Positions 19,467 to 29,518 are shown, numbered from the stretch's first letter. The stretch is DNA of 64,000 nucleotides from Saccharomycopsis phalli (GCA_020342235.1 CP073216.1:806001-870000); one strand, 5' to 3'. Notes: generated from the sequence alone by a model not told the origin. Numbers and translations: made by a program.

Positions 19467-19526
19467 AGCAAGTAGTTTGTGCAGGGAAAAGCGTCGCGAA
19501 AAACTTGTACATCCTCACATCCCGAC

Positions 19527-19988
19527 ATGACAGAAACCGCCAACACCATGCTCCCGTTGGAGCTTATCGACAAGAGTATTGGCTCGAAGATATGGGTGAT
19601 TATGAGCAGCGAGAAGGAGTTTACAGGGACGTTGTCTGGGTTTGACGATTATGTGAATATGGTCTTGGAAGATGTGACTGAGTAGTGAGTAGATCGAGGA
19701 GGGAGGAGTGGCTGTTGCACTTGATTATTTATGGTTATTTATGGTTAATCATGGTTATCCAGCTTATCCAGCTTATCCAGCTTATCCAACTTATCCATGC
19801 TTTGTGTTTATGTCCATTGCCAACTTCAACTTCATTCTCCATATACTAACTTAGTGACCCCGACGGAACCACAACACACCGCCCTCGGATCTTATTGGGT
19901 GGAAACTACATCTCGATGGTACGTATAAATTCCCCCCCAGCACCACTAACCGCAGCTTATTCCCGGCGGAAAAGGCCCGCTTACATAG
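19527..19988 (+). CDS. LSM5: Sm-like protein Lsm5 (three exons)
   Basis: Lsm5 is a subunit of the Lsm1-7 decapping and Lsm2-8 U6 snRNA rings. Exons are 19527-19684, 19855-19918 and 19956-19988, giving 84 residues. Intron 1 is 170 nt (GTGAGT ... ATACTAACTTAG) and intron 2 only 37 nt (GTACGT ... CACTAACCGCAG). Sm1 is seen as [20 protein letters not shown] followed by [11 protein letters not shown]. Sm2 is reconstituted across intron 2 as GGNYISM + [10 protein letters not shown]. Both junctions are supported by the expected Lsm5 sequence. The neighbouring EMP65 gene starts 47 bp downstream on the same strand. Confidence 0.95.
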
Positions 19989-20035
19989 CCAAATGCCATT
20001 TTACATGTACTCCCTGTAGCATTTTTCACCACGCC

Positions 20036-22288
20036 ATGGCCTCAAAGGAACCACGTCTCCGGAAACGCGCCCGCACGGTCTCAGTGTCCCACAGCCCGGG
20101 CCCATTCAACATATACTCGCTCTTATACCGTGAATTGGGTCTCAGGTACCTTGCCCACGAGCCCAGCAAACCGGTGCAGTCGAGTCTTCTGGTGGGGCTG
20201 CTCACCCATTATGCGACGGTGCCGGCCCATTTGGAGAAGTTCATGTGCTTCGGGCTCCTCCACTGCCTCAACGGATTCCTTGCCGCATTCACCATTCTCC
20301 CATTGAAGCTTGTGGTGTGCGTGGTGCGGACGCTGCTGCTTCTCCGGCACCAGTTCGTGCCGGGCGCCCGGAGCAACGCGAGAAATCACTTCCACTATGT
20401 CTACGGGCCTGTGGTCAATGCGGTGTTACTCCTGGTCACCTTGTTTTGTATGCGCGACGTCGACATTTCGAAATTGTACCACGACATCCGCAGACAGTCC
20501 GCCATTAAGCTCTATGTGATGATCGGGGTGCTCGAGGTCATTGACAAACTCCTTGCCACGCTTGGCCAGGACGCCCTCAAGTATCTCTTGAACCTCCAGT
20601 TCGCCCAGGACCGCTACTTCCCGCCAAAGTTCGCCGCATGCTTCCTCCTCTGTCTCGGGTACTTGGCGGCCCATAGCACCTGTCTCGTATATCAGACAAT
20701 GTCCATGAACGTCGCGGTCAACTCCTACTCGAACGCCCTCTTCACCCTCCTTCTCTCGTCGCAGTTCTCCGAGATAAAGTCTAGTGTGTTCAAGAAGTTT
20801 GACCGCGAGGGCTTGTTCCAAAACTGCTGCGCAGACTTGACCGAACGCTTCCAGTTACTCGTCTACTTGTTCCTCATTGCCCTCCGCAACGTGGTCGAGC
20901 TCGACACAAACTCAGGCATCGTGCCAAAGTCATGGGCTTCCGTCTTCTCCCGCCAGTGGGTAGCAACGGTAGCTAATCCTACAGTCATTGTCATTGGCTC
21001 AGAGCTCCTCGTCGACTGGCTCAAGCACTCGTACATTACTAAATACAACAAGCTCCGGCCCCGCATCTACGAGCGATTCATCAACGTCCTCTCAAACGAC
21101 TTCCTCGAGTCTCTCGCAGACCATAGAGACATTGTCCATGCAAACCACGCGGCAATCAACTCAAACAGAAACATCTCCACCCGCACGGGCCTTCCACTTC
21201 TTGCGTTGAACGTCGTGGTCTTGAAAATCTCCGGACCTTCCATCCGTCATCTCTTGGCCTCCAACAGCACCCTAAATTCCGTGCTTCTTTATATTCTGCT
21301 CTTGGCCGCGTTGCTCATCAGCAAGCTGTTGTTGTCCTTGTCGCTTCTTGTGTGGTCCACCCGCCGCAGAAACCGGTTCTTGGCGTCTTTGAAGAAGTTT
21401 GACGAGCGGAAAGATGCGGAAAAGAGTGGTGAACAGAGTGCCGACAAAGGGCCAATTGGCAAGAGTTCTGTGGAGTTTGACAAGAGTGCGATTGACTTTA
21501 CTCAAAAGAGTTCGGTGGAGTTGGAAAAGAGTCCGACTAAGTTGGAAAAGAGTCCGACTAAGTTGGAAAAAAGTCCGCTTGAGTCGGAAAATAGTCCTCT
21601 TGAGTCGGAAAAGAGCCCGCTTGAATTTGACAAGAGTCCAATTGAGTCGGAAAAGAGCCCGCTTGAGTTTACAGTAAAGAGTCCGCTTGACTTTATTCAA
21701 AATAGCCCAATTGACTCTCCTCAAAAGAGTCCGTTTAACTTTCTTCAAAAATCATTTGGCTCTCAAAAACCAATTGGCTCTCAAAAACCAATCGACTCTC
21801 AAAAACCACTCGACTCTCAAATACCACTCAACTCTCAAATACCACTCAACTCTCAAATACCACTCAACTCTCAAATACCACTCAACCCCCCTCAAAGCCC
21901 ACTCACCTTCAACAGCCCTACAAAACTCCAAAAAAACCCAGAACCCCGCATCACTCCTCTGAAACTTCACTTGGACATCCCCTCCAACGAATCCAAACAT
22001 CCAACCCTGAAACCTCTCACAAAAAGCCGCTCCAGAGACACGCTTTTCAACGTCATCGACATATCCCTGGACTACGCCCCAGGCAATCTCTCCATAGTCG
22101 GAGTAGCAAACCTAGGAAAAGATGACATGCCCTTTCTCTACGACGACCCAGAATCCAAGTTATCCATTGACCAGAGTCGAATCAAGCGTGACACCCAGAC
22201 ATTGCTCACAAGACGAACAAAGCCCCTGAACGAGGGTGGGCTAGACAGAGTCACTCGATACAATATGGCCTCAAAGCAGATTTGGTAG
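20036..22288 (+). CDS. EMP65: TAPT1/Emp65-family ER membrane protein
   Basis: The product is 750 residues with several membrane segments. Family signatures are FDREGLFQNCCADLTERFQL, then LFLIALRNVVELD and GSELLVDWLKHSYITKYNKL. Emp65 with Slp1 forms an ER complex that protects soluble proteins from degradation; human TAPT1 is related. The start is the ATG at 20036; the longer frame upstream overlaps the last LSM5 exon and is not used. The C-terminal tail (about residues 478-618) is made of repeats: first EKSPxE/KLEKSP units of 7-8 residues, then SQKPI and SQIPLN units of 6. These repeats correspond to an 18- and 21-24-bp minisatellite in the DNA and are probably disordered. Confidence 0.88.
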   Translation: MASKEPRLRKRARTVSVSHSPGPFNIYSLLYRELGLRYLAHEPSKPVQSSLLVGLLTHYATVPAHLEKFMCFGLLHCLNGFLAAFTILPLKLVVCVVRTLLLLRHQFVPGARSNARNHFHYVYGPVVNAVLLLVTLFCMRDVDISKLYHDIRRQSAIKLYVMIGVLEVIDKLLATLGQDALKYLLNLQFAQDRYFPPKFAACFLLCLGYLAAHSTCLVYQTMSMNVAVNSYSNALFTLLLSSQFSEIKSSVFKKFDREGLFQNCCADLTERFQLLVYLFLIALRNVVELDTNSGIVPKSWASVFSRQWVATVANPTVIVIGSELLVDWLKHSYITKYNKLRPRIYERFINVLSNDFLESLADHRDIVHANHAAINSNRNISTRTGLPLLALNVVVLKISGPSIRHLLASNSTLNSVLLYILLLAALLISKLLLSLSLLVWSTRRRNRFLASLKKFDERKDAEKSGEQSADKGPIGKSSVEFDKSAIDFTQKSSVELEKSPTKLEKSPTKLEKSPLESENSPLESEKSPLEFDKSPIESEKSPLEFTVKSPLDFIQNSPIDSPQKSPFNFLQKSFGSQKPIGSQKPIDSQKPLDSQIPLNSQIPLNSQIPLNSQIPLNPPQSPLTFNSPTKLQKNPEPRITPLKLHLDIPSNESKHPTLKPLTKSRSRDTLFNVIDISLDYAPGNLSIVGVANLGKDDMPFLYDDPESKLSIDQSRIKRDTQTLLTRRTKPLNEGGLDRVTRYNMASKQIW

Positions 22289-22505
22289 TCCAATGTCGAT
22301 GCCGGCCATTGGTAATTGATCAACATTGTGATCCGCTAATGTGCTCGATAATACATCATATTGTAATAGCACCGGTCATCCGTACTTGGCTCAAATTGTC
22401 GACATGTTGTATAATCTGCTCAAATACAGTATTTTTAGCTTGTCACTGTACTGTAGTTTATAGAGTGTAACACTATCCATATCAATTCAAACACAGTTGA
22501 TATCT

Positions 22506-23117
22506 TCAACCACCTTCCAGTCCGTTTTGACCCCCAGTCTTTTTTAGCACCACTGGACTATACTTCACCTTTCGTTTGCTCTTCATCCCAGCAATCTCAC
22601 GAGCACCAATGCCCAAATACACGCTCCGTTTCGAATTCTTGACAATCCCATCGTTTATTTCCTGGCTAGTCGTATCCTTCTGCTCGTTCCACCCGAGCCC
22701 ACGCAAAAAAGCCTTGCCAAATTCTTCAACCGGCATTTCTTCGTAGCTTTGTTTCGTCGCTTCCTGGCCCTGGCTTACATTTTGCATGGCCTTTTTGGAA
22801 AAGACTGGGGCCTTGGTTTCTGACGTAGTTTCCTGGACAACCAATCCAAAAACGCGATCCGTGTCGGAATCATTGTCGTTTGCCATTTCCTGTTTGCCTG
22901 TAGTTCCACTTTTATTCACTTCTGCACTGTCATTTGCCTCGGGCTGATTATGCTTTGGTGGTACAATTACCAATGGCTTGGTGGTTTGGTGCGGATCATA
23001 ACTAGTCAAAGACTCGATTTTCTCACCTTCGTCTTCTTCATGATGACCAAGAATTGATTTAGGCCGCTTTGAAGAATTTTTTGTGACTTTGGATTTCAAT
23101 GATAATTTGAGTGGCAT
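22506..23117 (-). CDS. SPP2: Pre-mRNA splicing factor Spp2 (G-patch, GPKOW-like)
   Basis: Spp2 activates the DEAH helicase Prp2 through its G-patch before the first splicing step. The 203-residue product has the characteristic MPVEEFGKAFLRGLGW in the C-terminal third, followed by a basic tail (KSKRKVKYSPVVL). S. cerevisiae Spp2 is 185 residues. The N-terminal half is charged and disordered. The start at 23117 (MPLKLSLKSK) is preferred; the in-frame extension upstream is translated minisatellite. It converges with EMP65 and is divergent from PEX10. Confidence 0.85.
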   Translation of the reverse strand: MPLKLSLKSKVTKNSSKRPKSILGHHEEDEGEKIESLTSYDPHQTTKPLVIVPPKHNQPEANDSAEVNKSGTTGKQEMANDNDSDTDRVFGLVVQETTSETKAPVFSKKAMQNVSQGQEATKQSYEEMPVEEFGKAFLRGLGWNEQKDTTSQEINDGIVKNSKRSVYLGIGAREIAGMKSKRKVKYSPVVLKKTGGQNGLEGG

Positions 23118-23184
23118 GAGATGATTAAATGCAGTCAAAAAATGCAATAGACCATTGTACCAATTGGACGGCACTTGTGTATCA

Positions 23185-23385
23185 TAATATACCAAAAGTA
23201 CGGTTATATACCAATTGAGTGGAACATAAATATATACCAATAGTACGGTTATATACCAGTTTTATGGAACATAAAACATATACCAGATTTACGGGACATA
23301 AAATATATACCAATTTGATGGATATATACCAATCTGACGGTCGTGCACCAATCTGATGGATACACTCCAATTTGACGGTCGCATC
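23185..23385. repeat. Tandem repeat in the SPP2/PEX10 divergent promoter
   Basis: Units of about 30 bp share ATATACCAAT followed by TGACGGT, TGATGGA or TACGGTT. About seven degenerate units fill most of the 304-bp gap between the two start codons. Confidence 0.8.
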
Positions 23386-23421
23386 GGGTACTTTGTCTCA
23401 AAATCCAGTCCATAACCAATC

Positions 23422-24327
23422 ATGGAGAAACGTTTACCCTTTGCAGACTCGTCTGCAATCGTTAGAGCGCACCAGAAGGATTCGTATTTTGAAAACTACC
23501 TAGCACGTCTCCTCCAAGATGCGATAAAACCATTTGCCAAGCGAAATTTTGTCATGAGTCACCAGGACAAAATCATAATGGCAGCCAAGTTTCTTTACTT
23601 GTGCTTGACGACTCTCCGTAATTCACGCACTCTTGGAGAGGAGTACGTTGACATTGTATACTTGTCTCGGTCGGGCAAGTCGCTTCCTAGACTCTGGCGG
23701 AAACTAGGATTCGTGCTATCGTACACGGTGGTTCCATATTTTGTATCGAGACTCGTTAACCGAGTGAAGAAAGACGAGAAATGGAGTGCCTCGGGGATCC
23801 TTGGACGGCTCAATGACGTCATGGAGATGAACTTGGCGGTGTTTTATATCTACGGTGCGTACTACCTGGTGTCAAAGCGAGTGTTTGGGCTCCGGTATGG
23901 GTTTGGCCATAGTGTCAACTCGGACGCGACGCCAAACAAGCAGTTGATTGGCTACGAGGTATTGGGGGCGTTGATTTCGTTGAAGGTTGTCTCTGGTGTG
24001 TTGGGGTCTGTATCGGAATATTTGAACAACAAGTTGGTTGGAGTGTCTGAGGAGGAGCACTACAGTGAGCCTGGGACGATTTTCAACTTGCAGAGTGCAA
24101 CACAGAAGCATGGCGACGAGATTGACTTGGCTGATGCGCTGAAATTGCCCTTTTTGCAAGGTCCGGCCAGAGACTGTATGCTATGTTTGTCGCCGATGAC
24201 GAATCCTACTTCGTTGCCATGTGGGCATTTCAGCTGCTGGACGTGTATTATAAACTGGAGTAAAGATAACAATGCGTGTCCACTTTGCCGCAAGGATATC
24301 AATAATAAGTTTGTGTTGATGAAGTGA
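23422..24327 (+). CDS. PEX10: Peroxisomal RING E3 ligase Pex10
   Basis: Pex10 works with Pex2 and Pex12 in the peroxisomal membrane ligase that ubiquitinates the import receptor Pex5. The product is 301 residues. The N-terminal part has LPFADSSAIVRAHQKDSYFE and DEIIM-like helices. The middle holds membrane-associated helices (FYIYGAYYLVSKRVFGLRY). The C-terminal RING runs from CMLCLSPMTNPTSLPCGHFS through CWTC to CPLCRK. A CTG codon in YYxVSKR lies where other yeasts have a polar residue. Only 44 bp separate its stop from that of HEL2. Confidence 0.95.
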   Translation: MEKRLPFADSSAIVRAHQKDSYFENYLARLLQDAIKPFAKRNFVMSHQDKIIMAAKFLYLCLTTLRNSRTLGEEYVDIVYLSRSGKSLPRLWRKLGFVLSYTVVPYFVSRLVNRVKKDEKWSASGILGRLNDVMEMNLAVFYIYGAYYLVSKRVFGLRYGFGHSVNSDATPNKQLIGYEVLGALISLKVVSGVLGSVSEYLNNKLVGVSEEEHYSEPGTIFNLQSATQKHGDEIDLADALKLPFLQGPARDCMLCLSPMTNPTSLPCGHFSCWTCIINWSKDNNACPLCRKDINNKFVLMK

Positions 24328-24371
24328 GCAAGTTGACATGCGGAGCATCTTCCAATCCAGTCTTCAACTCA

Positions 24372-26294
24372 CTAAATGCCCATGTGAAACAAAACCTGCT
24401 TCTTCTTCTTGCCTTTCCCCTTGCTCTTGTCGCTGCTTTCCGGCTTTTCCTCACTGTTTTCCTCCTTCTTCGGGCCCCACTCTACCAGTGGCTCCTGGTG
24501 ATTGGTCACCTTCAATGCGGGATCGCCTTTGGGCCGCGCAATTGTGATGCGGACACCACTGCCAGAGGTGGTGCTCAGGGTCTTTTTCTTGCCGTTGGCT
24601 GTCGTGACCACCTTGGTATATTTGACGGTTTTGTTGAGCTTGACTGCGCGTTTTGTCTCAGTGGGCAACGCAGGGAACGCTTCAGTATTGAGACTTGCAC
24701 TAGAGTTTCCATTTCCATTGGAGTTTCCATTTGCACTGGTGCTCCCTTTTGAGCTTCCATTCTTCCACCCCCCACTAGGCCCGGCTCCATCCAGACTCTT
24801 CCCCTTCTTGCTTAGCGTCCGGAACCGGCTGGAATCCAAGTCCCCGCCCAACACTGGAAAATCGTCGGCACGGGCCTTGGACTTTTTCCCCCAGGTGCTC
24901 ACAGACGACGAGCTGCTGGAGTTGGACCCGCCTAGAATAGGAAATGCATCGAGACTTCTCTCCTTCTTTGTAGGTGCCGTAGTCCATAGTGGCCGAGTGG
25001 AAGCCACCCCCGAGCCAAGAGCCGGATACAGGCTGGAGCCTGAGGACTGGCCAAGAACCGGAAACAGCTGTTCGTGGTCCAACGCTCTGAAGCGGTCGCT
25101 GGCCAAATCCTTCAAGGTGCGTTGCTTGTGGGCGATGCTTTTCGGGGCCAAGTCGACCAATTCCTCAATGAGAAGCGCCAAGTCGCGCTTCGGGGTCTCC
25201 AGAAACAACTGCTCGTAGCCAAGCACCAAGTCGTGGGCAGAAATGCCCGAGGAGTGGAAAAACTGCTTGTTGAGCGCGGAAAACTGTTGGAACTTGTCGG
25301 GAGAAAACGCCAAGTAGTGCCGGGCACGTTCCTCGAACCGGAGCTTGCGTGTATCGTAAGTATCCTGATGCTCGGCCGGGTCGAACGTGGACAACTCCGA
25401 CCGATACCGACGGCTCAAGCCGCCGATCTGGAGCAGTTTGCTGCCGACAAGCTGCGGGTGCTCGGCGACCATGTGTGCGTGGAGCGACCACTCGTCGCTG
25501 AAGGCGACAAACTTCTTGTCCAAGCAAGAGCTGACGGTGCAGACAAAGTGGTCGTCGCAGAAATGCTGGTACAACGCCTTGTAGTTGCGGAAGTACTGCG
25601 GCTTGCTGAGATCGATCTGGTCGCACACGTGGCATCGTTCGTGCCGTTCGCGAAGATGCAGTGCCAACTCGTCGTCGGAGTAGAACAAGTCCTTGTCGCA
25701 GAATTGGCAGCGCGGATGGCCGGCAAACCCCTGCTGGTCGCCCGATTTCTGGTGCTTCCGGAGCTGCGGGTAGCTGTAGAGCTCCAACTCGCACACAAAC
25801 GCCTTCTTGTAGTCCGCACAGAGGAAGCAGTAGAACTTGTTGTGCTCGTCTTTACAATGTGCGGCCAAGTCGCGGAATCCCGGGAAATCCTGCTTGCAAA
25901 CTGGACACCGGTTGTCAAGCAACGCCATCGTCGCCTTCTGGGCCGCAGCCGACCCGAAATCAAGCTTGTATGTGTCGTTGGTCGCCACAATCGGCACCTC
26001 GCCAAACTTTTGGTCCACGGCCTCGGTAATCACCATATTCTGCTGCAATTCCGTCCGGCACACAATACACGAGTGCTTTTCAAATAATGCCCGTTGCCGC
26101 ATCCCACACTTGTGGCAGATGAGATGATTGCACTCGCTCAACGTGCCAAACACAATCTTCTCGGTACATATAATACACGTCCCCGACTCCTCGTCCTCGT
26201 CCGGTTGCCGGTCCTTCGCCCGTGGTTTCGTCCGCTGGCTTCTTCTAAATGGCCGAGGTTTCGCCTGGCCGCCATTTTTCTCAGTCTCGCTCAT
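24372..26294 (-). CDS. HEL2: Ribosome-collision E3 ubiquitin ligase Hel2 (ZNF598)
   Basis: Hel2 recognises collided ribosomes and ubiquitinates uS10, starting no-go decay and quality control. The product is 640 residues, the same size as S. cerevisiae Hel2 (639). An N-terminal RING spans CIICTEKIVFGTLSECNHLI to CIVC. C2H2-type fingers follow between about residues 125 and 285 (CPVCKQDFPG, CQFCDKDLFYSDDELALHLR, CHVCDQIDLS). The C-terminal part is Ser/Gly/Lys-rich with an SNSSSSSS run and ends in a lysine-rich tail. It is divergent from GEP4 with 59 bp between the ATGs. Confidence 0.95.
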   Translation of the reverse strand: MSETEKNGGQAKPRPFRRSQRTKPRAKDRQPDEDEESGTCIICTEKIVFGTLSECNHLICHKCGMRQRALFEKHSCIVCRTELQQNMVITEAVDQKFGEVPIVATNDTYKLDFGSAAAQKATMALLDNRCPVCKQDFPGFRDLAAHCKDEHNKFYCFLCADYKKAFVCELELYSYPQLRKHQKSGDQQGFAGHPRCQFCDKDLFYSDDELALHLRERHERCHVCDQIDLSKPQYFRNYKALYQHFCDDHFVCTVSSCLDKKFVAFSDEWSLHAHMVAEHPQLVGSKLLQIGGLSRRYRSELSTFDPAEHQDTYDTRKLRFEERARHYLAFSPDKFQQFSALNKQFFHSSGISAHDLVLGYEQLFLETPKRDLALLIEELVDLAPKSIAHKQRTLKDLASDRFRALDHEQLFPVLGQSSGSSLYPALGSGVASTRPLWTTAPTKKERSLDAFPILGGSNSSSSSSVSTWGKKSKARADDFPVLGGDLDSSRFRTLSKKGKSLDGAGPSGGWKNGSSKGSTSANGNSNGNGNSSASLNTEAFPALPTETKRAVKLNKTVKYTKVVTTANGKKKTLSTTSGSGVRITIARPKGDPALKVTNHQEPLVEWGPKKEENSEEKPESSDKSKGKGKKKKQVLFHMGI

Positions 26295-26353
26295 CCTCTA
26301 GTGCTGGTGCTAGACATATACAATTTTTTTTTCAAAATTGCGTGGCTCTGCAT

Positions 26354-26932
26354 ATGAACATCAGTGCTACTTTGAACGTGTGCCGCCTCTTGGTGAACCC
26401 ATCATTGTGCTTGCCCCATTCCAAGGTGGCAACCTTTGGCGAATTGAGCTTTCCATTGAATCCAGAGATCCGCGCCATTGTCTTGGACAAGGATAACTGC
26501 TTTGCTCAGAACCACGACGATAAGGTCTGGCCTGCGTACCGTGAAAACTGGAATATAATGAAAAAGACATATCCTCGGGCAGCTCTTCTCATCGTAAGCA
26601 ACTCCGCAGGCACAAACGACGACCCGGGACATTGCCAGGCGCTTGCCTTGGAACGAAACACAGGTATCCCGGTGCTACGGCACAGCACAAAGAAGCCGGG
26701 CTGCCATCGCGAGATTGTAGACCATTTCCGGGAAAACGGCGTGGTTCGTCTGAGCAGCGAGATTGCTGTGGTTGGCGACCGGTTGTTTACGGATGTATTG
26801 ATGGCTAATATGATGGGTGCTCGTGGGATCTGGATCAGCGAGGGTGTACAGCAGTCGGAGAGTGTGATTTGTAGATTTGAGAGGGCGGTGTATAGTTTTT
26901 TGAGGGGAGATGATGAGAAGAAAGGTAAATAG
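26354..26932 (+). CDS. GEP4: Mitochondrial phosphatidylglycerophosphatase Gep4
   Basis: Gep4 dephosphorylates phosphatidylglycerophosphate in the mitochondrial matrix during cardiolipin synthesis. The product is 192 residues, close to the yeast 185. HAD-type motifs: DKDNCFA in motif I (family LDKDNC), VSNSAGT in motif II and VGDRLFTD in the later acidic motif, followed by ANMMGARGIWI. The start at 26354 (MNISATLNVCRLL) gives the expected short N-terminus. The 3' end runs straight into a small minisatellite. Confidence 0.93.
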   Translation: MNISATLNVCRLLVNPSLCLPHSKVATFGELSFPLNPEIRAIVLDKDNCFAQNHDDKVWPAYRENWNIMKKTYPRAALLIVSNSAGTNDDPGHCQALALERNTGIPVLRHSTKKPGCHREIVDHFRENGVVRLSSEIAVVGDRLFTDVLMANMMGARGIWISEGVQQSESVICRFERAVYSFLRGDDEKKGK

Positions 26933-26990
26933 ATGACAAGGTTGGTAAATAGATGACAAGGTTGGTAAATAGGTGACAAGTTGGTAAATG
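26925..26990 (+). repeat. 21-bp tandem repeat at the GEP4 stop
   Basis: Three units of AGGTTGGTAAATAGATGACA overlap the final codons and stop of GEP4. Confidence 0.85.
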
Positions 26991-28027
26991 TAATATTGTC
27001 ACCAAGAGTGTTGAATAGAAATATCATTCTACACAATGTATTCATGCATTCTTGTAGCCATACACAGACCTTGTTTTACTGTCGTCATACCATAATCACT
27101 AAAATTGTCCAGCACTGTCCACTGATGGGAGATTTGCCCGTTTCGGAATTTCAAAGTGTAGCACAACTTAAAAGGAATCAATTGAGGATCATCATCTTTG
27201 GATAAACATTCAGCTTGATTCTATAATCAATTTGAAATGATTCTGGAGCCTGCCTGGATTCGGATATGGCCAACATGGGTCGTCGGCTTTAACCCAATAC
27301 AGTACGTAAACCAGTGGGGTTAGCTTAGTCGGGTTTCATAGCCCAGTTGAAGAGACCCGAGTCGATGGTATTGATAATTAATCGATTTGCTAAATATTGA
27401 GTTTGAAAACCACAAATCAAACCATTTTCAGCCAGATCATGACGAAGCAAGATACATCCTGTACCCACGTCAACTACCATGGATCAGCAACACCACTACA
27501 ATTGATGCTTTTATTCCCAGACAGCTACAAGCGAGTTGAAAAGGGTTTCATCCAGCCGTATGGTGGCAAAATTTTCAATTTGCCATTTTGCAAATCGTCA
27601 TTTTCCAGAGCCAGTACATACCTTTCTGACTATTACCATGACCAATAACCAAATCACTTGTATTCATATTCTTTTGCTGGTGCAAATATACCCACCAACC
27701 AAATTATTGAACCAACTAACGTACTTAGTGTAGTCTCTTCTCTGATGGGGAGTTCACACTAGTAGTAATAAATAAATAATAAGTAATAGTAGTAGTGAGT
27801 TCAATGAGATACGTGGTAGTGCCAAGCTATCTTACGGACGTAAACTATATATATTTTGAACTTGTTTTCTCGCTCTTAATGCCGTTTTTCTCTCTCTTCA
27901 CCAACCCACATTCCTTCTAACTAGCCCATATTCTATAGCCATCCACCAAGATATATCCTCAACATGTGCAGGTCACGTGACTTGTGCTATAAGCCCATCT
28001 AAAGCAAACCATCAGTTCCACATCGAA
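26991..28027. other. AT-rich spacer before the F-box gene
   Basis: No credible gene. An 83-codon frame at 27397-27648 has no recognisable content. A simple repeat (TAATAAATAAATAATAAGTAATAGTAGTAG) sits near 27766-27796 and a CACGTG at 27974-27979, 48 bp before the next ATG. Confidence 0.55.
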
Positions 28028-29518
28028 ATGAAACTACAAGACCTTCCCATTGAGGTTATAGAACGAATTTGCACCCTCCTCTTTGAGGAAACGTGCGTAG
28101 AATTGATTAGTGTGTTGGAAAATCATGTTTGGGCTACGGTTGCCAAATCTGTCTTGTATCTGTCGGTAGCCATTGTCCCTAAATATAATGAATATTATGG
28201 CTTCGAGAAAAATTTAAAAGTCGAAGATTATGAGCTACTACCCGGGGACATTCGAGGGTTTACTGCACATGAATTTGTTCAACATTTTAAGGTGTACGTT
28301 GATTTCCCCACCCTTTTTGCAAAGCAAATAGGGGAAGAAAGCCCAAGGAGAAATCTTACTGAACCTGAATTTCAAGGCTTTTTAGAAAAAATGAATAGCC
28401 TTCAGACATTAATTATGCCAAGAGGCAGCTCGTTTGGGGAACACAAGCAACGCTGCTCGATGATAATTGACATCCCGGTACTTCCTAAATTAAAGAAACT
28501 AGAAACCGGATGGTTGCCTTCTGTGCTTGTAAAATTTGAAAAAAGTCTGGTTTTAGAGACATTAACTCTTTTCAATTGCGACACGTTGAAAAATTCTTCA
28601 GAGATTTACAACATAGCCTTGCCTTCTTTGAAAAGTCTCAAGGCTAGATTTACTAGACTCGAGCAATTAGGTAAATTTGTCTGTCCAAACGTAACGTCAA
28701 TAAAATTCGACGACTCGCCGTCATCTGCTTTACATAAATTTCATCTACCAAAGCTAGAAGAAGCAGACGTCTACTATGCCAGTAAGGAATCAATGAGGGC
28801 TATTTCCAACGCTTGCAAAATCACTGTGCACAGTATTTATGAGCAACCAAGCTTTGATCCCGACTTTAGTGTCTTGGAAAATGTCCAGGAATTGTATGTC
28901 ATAGCCCTTCAGTCCGATGCAACGGTCAACTTGAGCAATTGTAAAAACCTAAATAAGCTACGCAAGCTCGACTTGAAAGGCACCGCAATCACAGGACTGT
29001 TTATACATGTTCCTCTTCTTGCAGAGTTGGACTTGCAAAAAAGCAAAGTTTGGAAAATGCCATGTCTCGAGGATCTGAATGTAAAATCCTTGAATCTATC
29101 GTGCAACAGAGTCGTGGAATGGCATGTGCCATTCCACGATTACTCAACTGTCAAGTTCTTAGATTTGGGTAGAAGCAGTTTAAAATCACTCTCATTAATC
29201 GGATTAGAAAATGTTGTGACTCTAGACTTGGGTCACACCAAACTAATCAGCATGCCCAGTTTCGAACATATGCATTCGTTAAAACAACTATTCTTCTGCA
29301 GCAACACAATAGAGTCAAGAGATAATTTTGATTCGTTTGTGTCCATTGAAATCATTGATCTTTTTGCTACAAGAGTGATGATCAAGATGGACTGGATACC
29401 AATGCTATGTAAAAAGTTTCCAGGATTGAAGTGCTTTGTCTCCAAAAGCAGTTTGCATAAACTGAATGGACCATTGATATCTCGGTTCCCTGACAATATC
29501 ATACCTTACCGGTATTAA
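28028..29518 (+). CDS. F-box protein with degenerate leucine-rich repeats
   Basis: The product is 496 residues from the ATG at 28028. The N-terminus MKLQDLPIEVIERICTLL is a typical F-box and suggests binding to Skp1 in an SCF ubiquitin ligase. The rest is a series of irregular leucine-rich repeats (LRKLDLKGTAITGLFIHVP, LLAELDLQKSKVW, VKSLNLSCNRVVEW, TVKFLDLGRSSLKSL). Such F-box/LRR proteins form expanded, fast-evolving families in several yeasts of the CTG clade. I cannot name an orthologue. Codon use is visibly more AT rich than in neighbouring housekeeping genes, which suggests low expression or a younger, lineage-specific gene. A 28-nt near-perfect palindrome lies inside (29112-29139). Confidence 0.8.
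   Translation: MKLQDLPIEVIERICTLLFEETCVELISVLENHVWATVAKSVLYLSVAIVPKYNEYYGFEKNLKVEDYELLPGDIRGFTAHEFVQHFKVYVDFPTLFAKQIGEESPRRNLTEPEFQGFLEKMNSLQTLIMPRGSSFGEHKQRCSMIIDIPVLPKLKKLETGWLPSVLVKFEKSLVLETLTLFNCDTLKNSSEIYNIALPSLKSLKARFTRLEQLGKFVCPNVTSIKFDDSPSSALHKFHLPKLEEADVYYASKESMRAISNACKITVHSIYEQPSFDPDFSVLENVQELYVIALQSDATVNLSNCKNLNKLRKLDLKGTAITGLFIHVPLLAELDLQKSKVWKMPCLEDLNVKSLNLSCNRVVEWHVPFHDYSTVKFLDLGRSSLKSLSLIGLENVVTLDLGHTKLISMPSFEHMHSLKQLFFCSNTIESRDNFDSFVSIEIIDLFATRVMIKMDWIPMLCKKFPGLKCFVSKSSLHKLNGPLISRFPDNIIPYRY
29112..29139. repeat. 13-bp inverted repeat with 2-nt spacer inside the F-box gene
   Basis: TCGTGGAATGGCA, spacer TG, then TGCCATTCCACGA form a perfect palindrome in coding sequence (peptide VVEWHVPFHD). 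Confidence 0.9.

Noticed and set aside
19895-20035. N-terminal extension of EMP65 starting in LSM5 exon 2
   Set aside because: This stretch is LSM5 exon 2, its intron and exon 3; TAPT1-type sequence starts after 20036.
27397-27648. 83-codon frame in the GEP4/F-box spacer
   Set aside because: No recognisable domain, no codon bias like the neighbours.
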